A stretch of 7,984 nucleotides of DNA from Enterocloster bolteae (GCA_021769025.1 JAETTS010000106.1:1-7984); one strand, 5' to 3'; shown: positions 1-7,578, counted from the stretch's first letter. Notes: generated from the letters alone by a model not told the origin. Program-made: numbers and translations.

Positions 1-123
1 CTTCCTACAGAATTAGGGAATCTGCACAAGCAGACCACATATGATCTTTTTGGCCTTACCACCACACCGGAACAGGCGGCAGCTGATATGGAAGCCCAGG
101 CACAGAAGGATTTGGCAAAGTAA
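1..123 (+). CDS. Sugar ABC transporter substrate-binding protein, C-terminal end (partial)
   Basis: An open frame runs from the first base of the window to a TAA at 121-123, giving the last 40 residues of a protein whose start lies upstream. The tail ends in an Ala/Gln/Lys-rich helix (EQAAADMEAQAQKDLAK). This resembles the C-terminal helix of family 1 extracellular sugar-binding lipoproteins, where an 'EeAa...' helix closes the protein. The strongest argument is position: in CUT1 sugar importers of Firmicutes the binding protein gene normally sits directly before the two permease genes, and those follow here at 204 and 1078. It would capture an oligosaccharide outside the membrane and deliver it to the permease pair. 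Identity rests on a short tail plus context, so another protein cannot be excluded. A stem-loop lies directly after the stop codon. Confidence 0.75.
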   Translation, partial: LPTELGNLHKQTTYDLFGLTTTPEQAAADMEAQAQKDLAK

Positions 124-142
124 CAAAAGTTAATTTCGGTAT

Positions 143-170
143 GTGAGGGTGCTGCGGACAGCGCCCTCAT
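143..170 (+). promoter_or_regulatory. Intercistronic stem-loop between binding-protein and permease genes
   Basis: The arms at 144-154 and 159-169 (TGAGGGTGCTG / CAGCGCCCTCA) pair over 11 base pairs with one G-U wobble around a four-base loop, CGGA. One further G-U pair is possible at 143/170. The hairpin lies 20 bases after the stop of the binding-protein gene and ends about 20 bases before the ribosome binding site of the first permease. No run of T follows it, so it does not look like a full intrinsic terminator. In sugar ABC operons such structures often protect the upstream mRNA or partly stop transcription, so that binding protein is made in excess over permease. That role is inferred here. 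Confidence 0.6.
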
Positions 171-203
171 TCCGGATAACGCTCTGTCAGAAGGAGAAAT
201 CAT

Positions 204-1076
204 ATGACCAGAAGAAATAAACATATTGGAATCATAGCGCTGTTTGTACTTCCCGCACTGTTCTTTTACGGTACGTTTAATGTGGTGGGAATCGTCAGGA
301 CATTTTTCTACAGCTTCATGGACTGGAAGGGGATCAGCGCTAACCGGACCTTTATCGGCCTTGGTAATTATATTGAATTGTTTGGGGATTCGTTTTTCTG
401 GAATGCCATGAAAAACAATGTAATCCTGGTGATTGTATCCGTGGCAATCCAGCTTCCGGGAGCGCTGCTTCTGGCGCTTCTTATTAATCAGGAATTAAAG
501 GGAACACGCTTTTTCCGCACGGTATTCTTTATGCCCATGCTTCTCTCCACCGTGGCAACAGGCATTATGTGGATTTTGTTTTATGATCCGTATTTCGGCC
601 TGATGGCCAATCTCATGCAGAAGCTTGGGATGAAGAGCATCGCATTTTTGGAGGGAAGTTCCTCTATGCCTTCCATTATGTTCGTCATATGCTGGCAGTT
701 CATACCCTTTTACATGATTATATTAAAGGCAGGGCTGACCAATATTTCAGCCGATATTTATGAGGCGGCAAAAATAGACGGCGCCAATGGGAACCAGTGT
801 TTCTGGCGGATTACCCTGCCTTTGCTCATGCCCACGCTGCGCTCAGCCGCGGTGCTGCAGCTGGTAGGTTCTCTTAAATATTTTGATCTGTTCTATGTAA
901 TGATGGGCGGGGCCCCCAACAAGGCAACGGAACTTATGGCCACCTATATGTATAAAAAAGGATTTACGGAGTTCCGCATGGGATATGCCAGCACCATTGC
1001 AGCCAGTATGTTTATCCTGTGCTTTGCCATAGCTTGTATATTCCTGTACATTACCAGAAATAAGGAGGCGGCATAA
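204..1076 (+). CDS. CUT1 sugar ABC transporter permease, MalF/UgpA/LacF type
   Basis: This is an inner-membrane subunit of a carbohydrate ABC importer, forming half of the channel for a di- or oligosaccharide. The 290 residues carry about six hydrophobic segments (roughly 8-33, 70-95, 105-127, 155-178, 210-235, 262-284). The GLGNY element near residue 53 is typical of MalF-like permeases. The cytoplasmic EAA loop that docks on the ATPase is clear: E187-A-A, D192-G193, then ITLP ending at P206. The start is set by a ribosome binding site, AAGGAGAAA at 191-199, four bases before the ATG. Length is normal for the short Firmicute MalF form, which lacks the large periplasmic domain of the E. coli protein. 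The next gene starts one base after the stop, so the two permeases are almost certainly co-translated. The exact sugar cannot be read from this sequence; the following hydrolase genes suggest a beta-linked oligosaccharide. Confidence 0.93.
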   Translation: MTRRNKHIGIIALFVLPALFFYGTFNVVGIVRTFFYSFMDWKGISANRTFIGLGNYIELFGDSFFWNAMKNNVILVIVSVAIQLPGALLLALLINQELKGTRFFRTVFFMPMLLSTVATGIMWILFYDPYFGLMANLMQKLGMKSIAFLEGSSSMPSIMFVICWQFIPFYMIILKAGLTNISADIYEAAKIDGANGNQCFWRITLPLLMPTLRSAAVLQLVGSLKYFDLFYVMMGGAPNKATELMATYMYKKGFTEFRMGYASTIAASMFILCFAIACIFLYITRNKEAA

Positions 1077-1077
1077 T

Positions 1078-1911
1078 ATGGGCGTATTGTTAAAAAGAAG
1101 AGTAATGCATACGGTTCTCTATGTAATCAGCATTGTCATTGCCCTGATTACAGGATTTCCGTTTCTGTTTCTGGTTATCAACAGCTTCAAGGGAATGGGA
1201 GAGTACCTGACAAATATCTGGATGCTGCCCAAAGAGCCGTATCTGGGCAATTACCAGATGATCCTGAAACCGGATTTTCTGAGATATTTTCTCAACAGTG
1301 TTATTGTGTCTGCAATCAGCGTGTTCATTATTGTAGTGGTATCTTCCATGATTTCCTTTACATTTGCCAGAATGCGTTATCGGGGAAAAAATCTGCTGTA
1401 CTTTGCTATTATCGCCGGAATGATGATTCCTGTACATACGACCCTGATTCCTACGTTTACCCTGTTAAGCAGTATAGGGCTGACCGATTCCCTGGCCGGT
1501 CTGGTGGGACCCTATGTCAGCTATAACATACCCATCGCAGTGTTCATACTGACCCAATTTTTTCAGGAAATCCCAAAAGAGCTGGAGGAAGCAGCCATTA
1601 TTGACGGGTGCAGCATTGTGGGAACGTTTAAAAATATCATACTGCCCTTGTCGGGACCGGCTATATCCACAATTGTGGTGTACACGTTTTTGAATATATG
1701 GAATGAGTTCATCAATGCCAATGTTCTGATCACCAGCTCAGCGAATAAAACCCTGCCGTTGGGAATCCGTGAATTTTACGGAATGCAGTCTGTTAACATA
1801 CCGGCAGTCCTTACTGCAATCCTGGTGGGCTCCCTTCCCGTTATCCTTCTGTACTTTTTTGCGCAGGAGAAGGTGGTGAACGGATTGACACAGGGAGCGG
1901 TCAAGGGTTAA
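1078..1911 (+). CDS. CUT1 sugar ABC transporter permease, MalG type
   Basis: This is the second membrane subunit of the same importer, partner of the MalF-like protein encoded just upstream. The 277 residues show about six membrane segments (roughly 13-35, 70-97, 105-130, 141-162, 185-210, 242-262). The family signatures are an N-terminal 'INSFK' region after the first segment, the EAA loop at E171-A-A with D176-G177 followed by ILP, and the MalG-like C-terminus ending GAVKG. The ribosome binding site AAGGAGG at 1062-1068 lies inside the end of the previous gene, nine bases before the ATG, which ties translation of the two genes together. No ATPase gene of the MalK/MsmK type follows. This is common in Firmicute CUT1 operons, which share one ATPase encoded elsewhere. 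Substrate is inferred only from neighbours. Confidence 0.94.
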   Translation: MGVLLKRRVMHTVLYVISIVIALITGFPFLFLVINSFKGMGEYLTNIWMLPKEPYLGNYQMILKPDFLRYFLNSVIVSAISVFIIVVVSSMISFTFARMRYRGKNLLYFAIIAGMMIPVHTTLIPTFTLLSSIGLTDSLAGLVGPYVSYNIPIAVFILTQFFQEIPKELEEAAIIDGCSIVGTFKNIILPLSGPAISTIVVYTFLNIWNEFINANVLITSSANKTLPLGIREFYGMQSVNIPAVLTAILVGSLPVILLYFFAQEKVVNGLTQGAVKG

Positions 1912-1929
1912 GGAAAGGAGAATGCGGAT

Positions 1930-4041
1930 ATGGATTTTGAGAAAAGAGCAAGGGAACTGGTGGGACAGATGACGCTGGAGGAGAAGGCTTCCCAGCTTCG
2001 GTTCGACGCCCCGGCCATTGGGCACCTGGGTATCCCCAGATATCACTGGTGGAATGAAGGGCTCCACGGAGTCGCCAGGGCAGGAACCGCTACCATGTTT
2101 CCCCAGGCCATCGGCATGGCGGCCATGTTTGATGAGGATATGATGCAGGAAATAGGCGCTGTGGTGGGGACGGAGGCCAGAGCCAAATATAATGCATATG
2201 CGGCCCAGGAGGACAGGGACATCTACAAAGGACTTACCCTATGGTCTCCCAATGTGAACATTTTCCGTGATCCCAGGTGGGGCAGGGGACATGAAACATT
2301 TGGAGAGGACCCTTATCTGTCCGGAAGGCTGGGAGTGGGATTCATCAAAGGAGTCCAGGGAGACGGAGAGTACCTTTTGGCTGCTGCGTGTGCAAAGCAT
2401 TTTGCAGTGCACAGCGGTCCGGAGGAAAAGCGCCATGAATTTGATGCCAGAGTCAGCCAGAAAGACCTTTGGGAGACATATCTGCCTGCGTTTGAGGCAT
2501 GTGTGGTGGAGGGAAAGGTGGAAGGCGTCATGGGCGCCTATAACCGGACGAACGGGGAGCCATGCTGCGGCAGTAAGACTCTGATTCAGGATATCCTCAA
2601 GAAAAAGTGGAAGTTTGACGGATATTTTGTTTCAGATTGTTGGGCTATAAAAGATTTCCATGAAAACCATCAGGTGACGGATACAGCCGCAGAGTCGGCA
2701 TCCATGGCATTGAAAAACGGCTGTGATATCAACTGCGGCAATACGTACCTGCACATTTTAAGCGCATGGGAAAAGGGGCTGGTATCAGAAGAGGATATCA
2801 CACAGGCTGCGGTACATGCCATGCGTACCAGGCTCAGGCTTGGGCTGTTTGACAGAGAATGCACATATCACAATATTCCCTATGAGACAGTGGGATGCAG
2901 AAAACACCGCAGACTGGCCATAAAGGCAGCAGAAAAATCCATGGTTCTTCTGAAAAATGACAATATCCTGCCCCTTAACCGGAATATGAAGAAGCTTGCA
3001 GTAATTGGCCCTAATGCGGACAGCCGCTGGCCGCTTATTGCCAATTACCATGGAACGGCGCCCAGATATGTGACGGTTCTGGAGGGAATTGAAGCCCTTT
3101 TGGGAGAGGAAACCCGAATCTACTATTCGGAAGGCTGCCACACTATGAAGGAGAAAGTAGAACGGCTTGCCGCCCTGCCGGGTGATCGCATAAGCGAGGC
3201 GGTAACAGCGGCCAGGGAAGCCGGTATTGCCGTTGTTTGTATCGGACTGGATGAACGCTATGAGGGAGAACAGCAGGATTTGGGCAACCGCTTTGACGAG
3301 GCGGTGAGCATGGCGGACAAACCTTCGCTGGCATTTCCCAATTCCCAGAGATGTATGTTAAATGCCCTTATTGAGACGGGCATACCTCTTGTGGTGGTAA
3401 ACATGACAGGAAGCGCCATGGATTTAAAGTGGCTGTCCCAGGCAGAGAGTGTAAAGGCAATCCTTCAGGCGTGGTATCCCGGTGCAGAGGGAGGAATTGC
3501 AGTGGCAAAAACTCTTTTTGGTGAGAACAATCCTTCAGGAAAGCTTCCTGTTACATTTTACCGGTCCGAAGATGAACTGCCGCCCTATGAAGATTACAGC
3601 ATGACCAACAGGACTTACCGGTACATGGAGGGGGAAGCGCTTTATCCCTTTGGATTCGGCCTTTCCTATACCAAATATAAGTATGGGAACCTGACCTGCC
3701 TGCCGGATGAGAATGGGAATGTCCTGGTATCGGTTGCGGTCAAAAATGACGGGATGCTGTATGGGGAGGAGGTGGTCCAGGTATATGTGAAAAATCTGGA
3801 TTCCCCGTTGGCGGTCAGAAACCACACCCTTTGCGCATTTGCCCGTGTTGGCCTTGAAGCAGGACAAGAGAGAACGGTGAATGTTTGCCTTCCGGCCCAT
3901 GCATTTTATGTGGTGGACCAGAGTGGGAAGAGGCGGCCGGATGGCCGGAGGTTTCATGTATTCGCAGGCGGAAGCCAGCCGGATGACAGAAGCTGCCGCC
4001 TGATGGAGGAAAAACCTTTGATGGCACAGCTGGAGCTGTGA
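1930..4041 (+). CDS. Glycoside hydrolase family 3 exo-beta-glycosidase (beta-xylosidase/beta-glucosidase type)
   Basis: A retaining exo-glycosidase predicted to remove single sugars from the non-reducing end of imported beta-linked oligosaccharides. The 703 residues show the full three-part GH3 layout: a TIM-barrel domain (about 1-300), an alpha/beta sandwich (about 330-575), and a fibronectin-III-like C-terminal domain (about 590-690). Visible signatures are YHWWNEGLHG at 38-47, K156-H157 in AKHFAVHSGPE, and the nucleophile motif VSDCWAI with Asp236. The sandwich-domain loop ERYEGEQQD carries Glu445 and Glu447, candidates for the acid/base. The WNEGLHG form with Glu43 is shared with xylosidase/arabinosidase-type GH3 proteins, where typical beta-glucosidases have Asp, so xylo-oligosaccharides are plausible. 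Substrate cannot be settled from sequence because this group also includes glucosidases. There is no signal peptide, so the enzyme is cytoplasmic. AAAGGAG at 1914-1920 lies nine bases before the ATG and 18 bases separate it from the permease gene, indicating one operon. Confidence 0.93.
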   Translation: MDFEKRARELVGQMTLEEKASQLRFDAPAIGHLGIPRYHWWNEGLHGVARAGTATMFPQAIGMAAMFDEDMMQEIGAVVGTEARAKYNAYAAQEDRDIYKGLTLWSPNVNIFRDPRWGRGHETFGEDPYLSGRLGVGFIKGVQGDGEYLLAAACAKHFAVHSGPEEKRHEFDARVSQKDLWETYLPAFEACVVEGKVEGVMGAYNRTNGEPCCGSKTLIQDILKKKWKFDGYFVSDCWAIKDFHENHQVTDTAAESASMALKNGCDINCGNTYLHILSAWEKGLVSEEDITQAAVHAMRTRLRLGLFDRECTYHNIPYETVGCRKHRRLAIKAAEKSMVLLKNDNILPLNRNMKKLAVIGPNADSRWPLIANYHGTAPRYVTVLEGIEALLGEETRIYYSEGCHTMKEKVERLAALPGDRISEAVTAAREAGIAVVCIGLDERYEGEQQDLGNRFDEAVSMADKPSLAFPNSQRCMLNALIETGIPLVVVNMTGSAMDLKWLSQAESVKAILQAWYPGAEGGIAVAKTLFGENNPSGKLPVTFYRSEDELPPYEDYSMTNRTYRYMEGEALYPFGFGLSYTKYKYGNLTCLPDENGNVLVSVAVKNDGMLYGEEVVQVYVKNLDSPLAVRNHTLCAFARVGLEAGQERTVNVCLPAHAFYVVDQSGKRRPDGRRFHVFAGGSQPDDRSCRLMEEKPLMAQLEL

Positions 4042-4075
4042 CAGCGAATAGAAAAAGGGAGAAGGAGGAGAGAAT

Positions 4076-5515
4076 ATGGATTTTTTGCAGGTAAAAAACG
4101 GAAAAATTGTGGACCAGTCCGGAGCGGAGGTCTATCTCAGGGGAACCTGTGTAGGCGGCTGGATGAATATGGAAGACTTCATTAACGGCTACCCTGGCAC
4201 AGAAAGCGGTATGAAACGGGAGTTTGCAAAAGCAATGGGGGCAGGAAAGGCGGAATTGTTTTTTGAAAAAATTCTGGATAATTTCCTGAATGAAGACGAT
4301 ATAAGGTTCATTGGGGAAACAGGGGCCAATTGTATCAGGATCCCGCTGAGTTATAAGCATTTTGAGGATGATATGACCCCCTTTGTGTATAAGGAGGAGG
4401 GATTTAAACGTCTGGACCGTATACTGGATGTCTGCGAGCAAGAGGGAATCTACGTAATATTGGATATGCATGCCCTGGCCGGCTGGCAGAATTGCCATTG
4501 GCACAGCGACAATGAGAGGGGCGCGGTGATGCTGTGGAAATACCGTCATTTCCAGGAACGGATTATCGCGCTATGGGAGGAATTTGCCAAGCGGTACAGG
4601 GACAGGAGCGCGGTAGCCGGGTACGATCTTATGAACGAACCTTCCACCGGCACGCCTACCGGTGAGCATGCCTATGATTTTTACGAATTCTACCAATCCG
4701 ACTGGGATGCCATTAACCGGCTGTACCGGGAAATTGCAGAGGCAGTGAGAAAAATAGATAAAAGACATATACTTTTCCTGGAAGGCGACAATTACTCCAG
4801 AGATTTTGCCGGACTGGACGCTCCCTTTGAGGAAAATCTGGTTTACAGCAGCCATAATTACATTCCGCCAGGGTATGGTCCGGGTAGCTATCCGGGATAT
4901 TATGACGGGGTATATTGGGATAAAAACAAACAGGAAAATGCATTTCTGGCCCATCAGGGCACCCGCTTTGCCATGAAACATCATGTGCCCTTGTGGGTGG
5001 GAGAGTTTGGCTCCCAGTATCATGGGTATAAGGAGGAGATACCTTACCGGCTTAAATCCATGGAAGACCAGCTGGGCATTTACAATGCGCACGGGGTCCA
5101 CTGGACCACCTGGACGTATAAGGATCCGGGAATTATGGGATGGGTATTTTTGGATCCGGACAGTGAATATATGAAAATTATCCAGCCGGTACAGGAACAA
5201 AAGCGGATTCTGGGAGCTGAAAATTTTGTGGCAGATTACGCTGGCGTGGCTGAGGGAAGGAGAAAATCACGCGTACTGGCCGACTATATACTGGATGTGA
5301 TGGGAGAAACGCGGATTGACAGGGCGTCCAATGCGTTTGTTATGAATTATGGAGTCCTGAACGGATATGCGGGAGCCATGCTTCAGCCTGCTTATGCCAG
5401 ACGCTTTAAAGGATACGGGGAGGATAGCCTGGAGCGTATCGCGTGTGCTTTTAAGCTGGAAAACTGCGTGAAAAATGAGGGGTATCTGGAAGTGCTGAAG
5501 GGAATGCTGCATTGA
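4076..5515 (+). CDS. Glycoside hydrolase family 5 protein (cytoplasmic)
   Basis: A retaining beta-glycanase or beta-glycosidase of the GH5 (cellulase A) fold. All eight residues conserved across GH5 can be placed: Arg88 (IRIP), His132 (LDMHA), Asn187 and Glu188 (LMNEPS, acid/base), His260 and Tyr262 (SSHNY), Glu310 (WVGEFG, nucleophile) and Trp346 or Trp343 (HWTTWTYKD). The catalytic barrel fills about residues 15-375. The last 100 or so residues match no carbohydrate-binding module I recognise. The N-terminal RGTCVGGWMNMEDFINGYPG resembles the 'GGWxNME' entry of glucan-glucosidase-like GH5 groups, but I cannot assign a subfamily. The protein starts directly with the catalytic fold and has no signal peptide, so it acts inside the cell, presumably on the same imported molecules as the GH3 enzyme. 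A strong AAGGAGG at 4062-4068 lies seven bases before the ATG, and 34 bases separate it from the GH3 gene. Confidence 0.92.
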   Translation: MDFLQVKNGKIVDQSGAEVYLRGTCVGGWMNMEDFINGYPGTESGMKREFAKAMGAGKAELFFEKILDNFLNEDDIRFIGETGANCIRIPLSYKHFEDDMTPFVYKEEGFKRLDRILDVCEQEGIYVILDMHALAGWQNCHWHSDNERGAVMLWKYRHFQERIIALWEEFAKRYRDRSAVAGYDLMNEPSTGTPTGEHAYDFYEFYQSDWDAINRLYREIAEAVRKIDKRHILFLEGDNYSRDFAGLDAPFEENLVYSSHNYIPPGYGPGSYPGYYDGVYWDKNKQENAFLAHQGTRFAMKHHVPLWVGEFGSQYHGYKEEIPYRLKSMEDQLGIYNAHGVHWTTWTYKDPGIMGWVFLDPDSEYMKIIQPVQEQKRILGAENFVADYAGVAEGRRKSRVLADYILDVMGETRIDRASNAFVMNYGVLNGYAGAMLQPAYARRFKGYGEDSLERIACAFKLENCVKNEGYLEVLKGMLH

Positions 5516-5548
5516 TAAAATACAGGTTCTCTGATAAACTAAAGTTAT
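5512..5548 (+). promoter_or_regulatory. Possible promoter for the CUT2 transporter and dehydratase genes
   Basis: A TTGATA box at 5512-5517 (five of six matches to TTGACA) lies 17 bases before TAAACT at 5535-5540 (four of six to TATAAT). The latter is preceded by TGA, an extended -10 arrangement (TGn). The -35 box overlaps the stop codon of the GH5 gene. An imperfect 15-base dyad (ATAA...TTAT, 5534-5548) covers the -10 box and could bind a regulator, but it is weak. The 87-base gap is the longest between complete genes in the window, which favours a second transcription start here. There is no terminator hairpin in the gap, so read-through from the hydrolase genes is also likely. This is pattern matching only. 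Confidence 0.3.
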
Positions 5549-5602
5549 TATTTACTTAGACGGCGGCGGGCTGTTATTACATATGAAAAAGGGGCAGATG
5601 TC

Positions 5603-6568
5603 ATGATGCAGAGGAAGAACATGGTTTGGAAAGAACGAATGTCGGAGTACTGGATGATTGGTCTGCTCCTTTTTCTGATTGCGGTTTTTTCGTATATTTC
5701 TCCGGTCTTTGCCACCAGAGGAAATCTGTCCAATTTCCTTCGTTCCATACCTGTGTTGGGGATTGCCACGCTGGGTGTGGCAATGCTGATGATTTCCGGC
5801 GGTATTGACCTGTCATGCGGGGCCATTACGGCATGTGCGGGAACCATGGCTGCTTATCTGGCAGTTTACGGGTGCCACCCTGTTGTATGTGTGGCAGCAG
5901 GCATTCTGTGCGGAGGGGCCTGGGGACTTTTAAACGGTTTTTTGATTACGAGGTTTGAATTAAAACCATTTATAGTAACAGTGGGAAGCAATTACATGAT
6001 TCGGGGCCTGACGCAGATGATTACAGGCGGTGTGCTTATTGGGGGCCTTCCGGGCTGGTTTTACAGAATATCCAATACAAATCTGTTTGGCGGCATGATA
6101 TATTCAAACTTTCTTATATTCCTGGTGCTGGGAGCAGCCGTGGTACTGGTGATGAAGTATACCATATTCGGGCGCTGCTGCTATGCTGTGGGAGCCAGCA
6201 AAAAAGCCAGCGGCCTGGCAGGCATCCGGGTGAACAGCCATCTTCTCAAGGTGTATTTTATTGAGGGCGCCTTAGCCGGAATAGCAGGGGTCATCCTTAT
6301 GTCCTATTTGAATGTGGGGGCATCCAGTGAGGCCATGGGGCTGGAGGCGTATGCTATCGCCGCAGTCATTATAGGAGGAATCCGGTTTGAAGGCGGCGCA
6401 GGCGGTATGGAACGGGCATTTCTTGGCCTGCTTATCATTGAGATTTTTAAAAATGGAATGGCCGTAGCCGGGTTAAATACCTACGGCCAGCAGGCTGTGA
6501 CAGGGCTTATGATATTGGCAGCCATTGTAATGGACTATTTCAGAAAGAAGAAGGAAGAATCTGTATGA
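5603..6568 (+). CDS. CUT2 sugar ABC transporter permease, RbsC type
   Basis: A membrane channel subunit of the ribose/galactose/xylose (CUT2) class, which works as a homodimer and moves monosaccharides or related small molecules. The 321 residues are strongly hydrophobic with eight to ten membrane segments. The family hallmark ISGGIDLS lies at about 64-71, with Cys72 where Val is usual in GIDLSVG. The second hallmark is the C-terminal stretch from SGLAGIRVN (about 203 onward) through AIAAVIIGGIRFEGG and NGMAVAGLNTYGQQAVTG. The ATG at 5603 follows AAAAAGGGG at 5586-5594; a second ATG at 5606 would shorten the protein by one residue. It overlaps the next gene by four bases. This transporter is unrelated in class to the upstream MalF/MalG pair. 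The double-domain RbsA/MglA ATPase normally found beside it is not present on either side within the window. Confidence 0.93.
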   Translation: MMQRKNMVWKERMSEYWMIGLLLFLIAVFSYISPVFATRGNLSNFLRSIPVLGIATLGVAMLMISGGIDLSCGAITACAGTMAAYLAVYGCHPVVCVAAGILCGGAWGLLNGFLITRFELKPFIVTVGSNYMIRGLTQMITGGVLIGGLPGWFYRISNTNLFGGMIYSNFLIFLVLGAAVVLVMKYTIFGRCCYAVGASKKASGLAGIRVNSHLLKVYFIEGALAGIAGVILMSYLNVGASSEAMGLEAYAIAAVIIGGIRFEGGAGGMERAFLGLLIIEIFKNGMAVAGLNTYGQQAVTGLMILAAIVMDYFRKKKEESV

Positions 6569-7578
6569 GACTCGGTATGCGATGGAATTTATGTCTGATA
6601 GCCTGTCTGGTCCTTGCCGCGGGAGCAGGTCTTGCGGGGTGCGCAAACCAGGCCGGTACGGGAACCGGGAGCGGGGAGGGACCAATGTTTTATTTGATTA
6701 CGCTGAATGAAAAAGGGCCTTACTGGAAACCTCTGATTGACAGTGCAAAACAGAAGGCCGGGGAAAGGGGAATCCGCCTGGTGGTGAAATCCGGCCAGCC
6801 CGGAGATTCTTCCAGGCCTCAGAAACTCATCGAGATGGTACAGGAGGCGATTGACCAGAAAGCAGATGGCATTGCCATGGCTGCATTGGAACCGGAGATG
6901 TTTGATGTGAAGGCTGCGGAGGCAATGGAGGCAGGTATAAAGGTGGTTACCTATGACACAGATATCAGGACCAGCGCCAACCGTCTTTCTTATATTGGCA
7001 CAAATAATTATGAAGCCGGAAAAAGGCTGGGTGAGCAGGGGGCCCTGGATTTGAAGAAGAGAGGTATAACAGGGGGAATGCTGACAACAGTCACTTACAG
7101 CGGTTCCGCCCAGAATATGGTGGAGCGGTATAGAGGATTGAAAGATGGATTTGATGAAGCCATGGGTGATGAAGCCGGACATTTTACATGGTGTCAGTGG
7201 ATAATCAACGACTTAAGCGTATCAAGGGCCAGGGAGCAGCTGGAGACCCAAATTATGTCGTATCCTGATTTGAGGGCGGTATTCACGTTGGGAACGGAGT
7301 CGGTCATAACAGGAACTATGGAAGCCATCCGATCCCAGAAACAGGAGGGGGTCTTATATCACTACGGATTCGACTATTCCCCCACCCTTGAGGCGGGGGT
7401 GGATGAAGGACTGATTACCGGAATTGTGGACCAGAACAGCGAAGCCATAGGCAGTCTTCTGGTGGACAAGCTGGCTGACGCGGTGGAGGGACGGGAAATC
7501 AGTAAGGAATATCCTGTGGATGTAACGTGGATCGAGGCGGAAAATTTAAAGGAGTATGGAAAGAATCATAAGAGGTGA
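6565..7578 (+). CDS. CUT2 sugar-binding lipoprotein, RbsB-like (periplasmic-binding protein family 4)
   Basis: The extracellular capture protein for the RbsC-like permease. It has a lipoprotein signal: a basic start, a hydrophobic stretch (about 8-24) and a lipobox LAGC with the lipidated Cys26, then a short Gly/Thr/Ser-rich linker. From about residue 40 the two-lobed family 4 binding-protein fold is recognisable: FYLITLNEKGPYWKPL, QKLIEMVQEAIDQKADGIAMAA, GIKVVTYDTDI, YIGTNNYEAGKRLGE, and a C-terminal GLITGIVDQNSEAIGSLLVDKL. These are the segments lining the sugar cleft in RbsB-like proteins. At 337 residues it is normal in length. The ATG overlaps the permease stop (ATGA), and AAGGAAG at 6551-6557 sits seven bases upstream, so the two are translationally coupled. 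The in-frame ATG at 6577 lacks a comparable site. Permease before binding protein, without an ATPase, is an unusual layout for this class. Ligand unknown: a monosaccharide or sugar acid is most likely. Confidence 0.92.
   Translation: MRLGMRWNLCLIACLVLAAGAGLAGCANQAGTGTGSGEGPMFYLITLNEKGPYWKPLIDSAKQKAGERGIRLVVKSGQPGDSSRPQKLIEMVQEAIDQKADGIAMAALEPEMFDVKAAEAMEAGIKVVTYDTDIRTSANRLSYIGTNNYEAGKRLGEQGALDLKKRGITGGMLTTVTYSGSAQNMVERYRGLKDGFDEAMGDEAGHFTWCQWIINDLSVSRAREQLETQIMSYPDLRAVFTLGTESVITGTMEAIRSQKQEGVLYHYGFDYSPTLEAGVDEGLITGIVDQNSEAIGSLLVDKLADAVEGREISKEYPVDVTWIEAENLKEYGKNHKR

Noticed and set aside
143..170. Hairpin considered as a rho-independent terminator
   Set aside because: No T-run follows the stem, and the downstream permease gene needs transcription from upstream because no clear promoter is visible in the remaining gap.
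124..203. Search for a catabolite-repression (cre) operator in the intergenic gaps, including 5516-5602
   Set aside because: I found no convincing match to the CcpA consensus in either gap. The operon promoter is probably upstream of the window.
3815..4549. Open frame of 244 codons on the minus strand
   Set aside because: It lies antisense across the end of the GH3 gene and the start of the GH5 gene, both of which have clear family motifs and ribosome binding sites. Its translation shows no recognisable domain, and it is rich in Pro, His and Phe as expected for an antisense shadow.
5583..5606. Seven-codon upstream frame (MKKGQMS) whose stop overlaps the permease start
   Set aside because: It has no good ribosome binding site of its own, and the AAAAAGGGG inside it serves better as the site for the permease start at 5603. 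The overlap is probably chance.
6589..7182. Open frame of 197 codons on the minus strand
   Set aside because: It is antisense within the lipoprotein gene, has no recognisable domain, and the plus-strand frame has a lipobox and family motifs.
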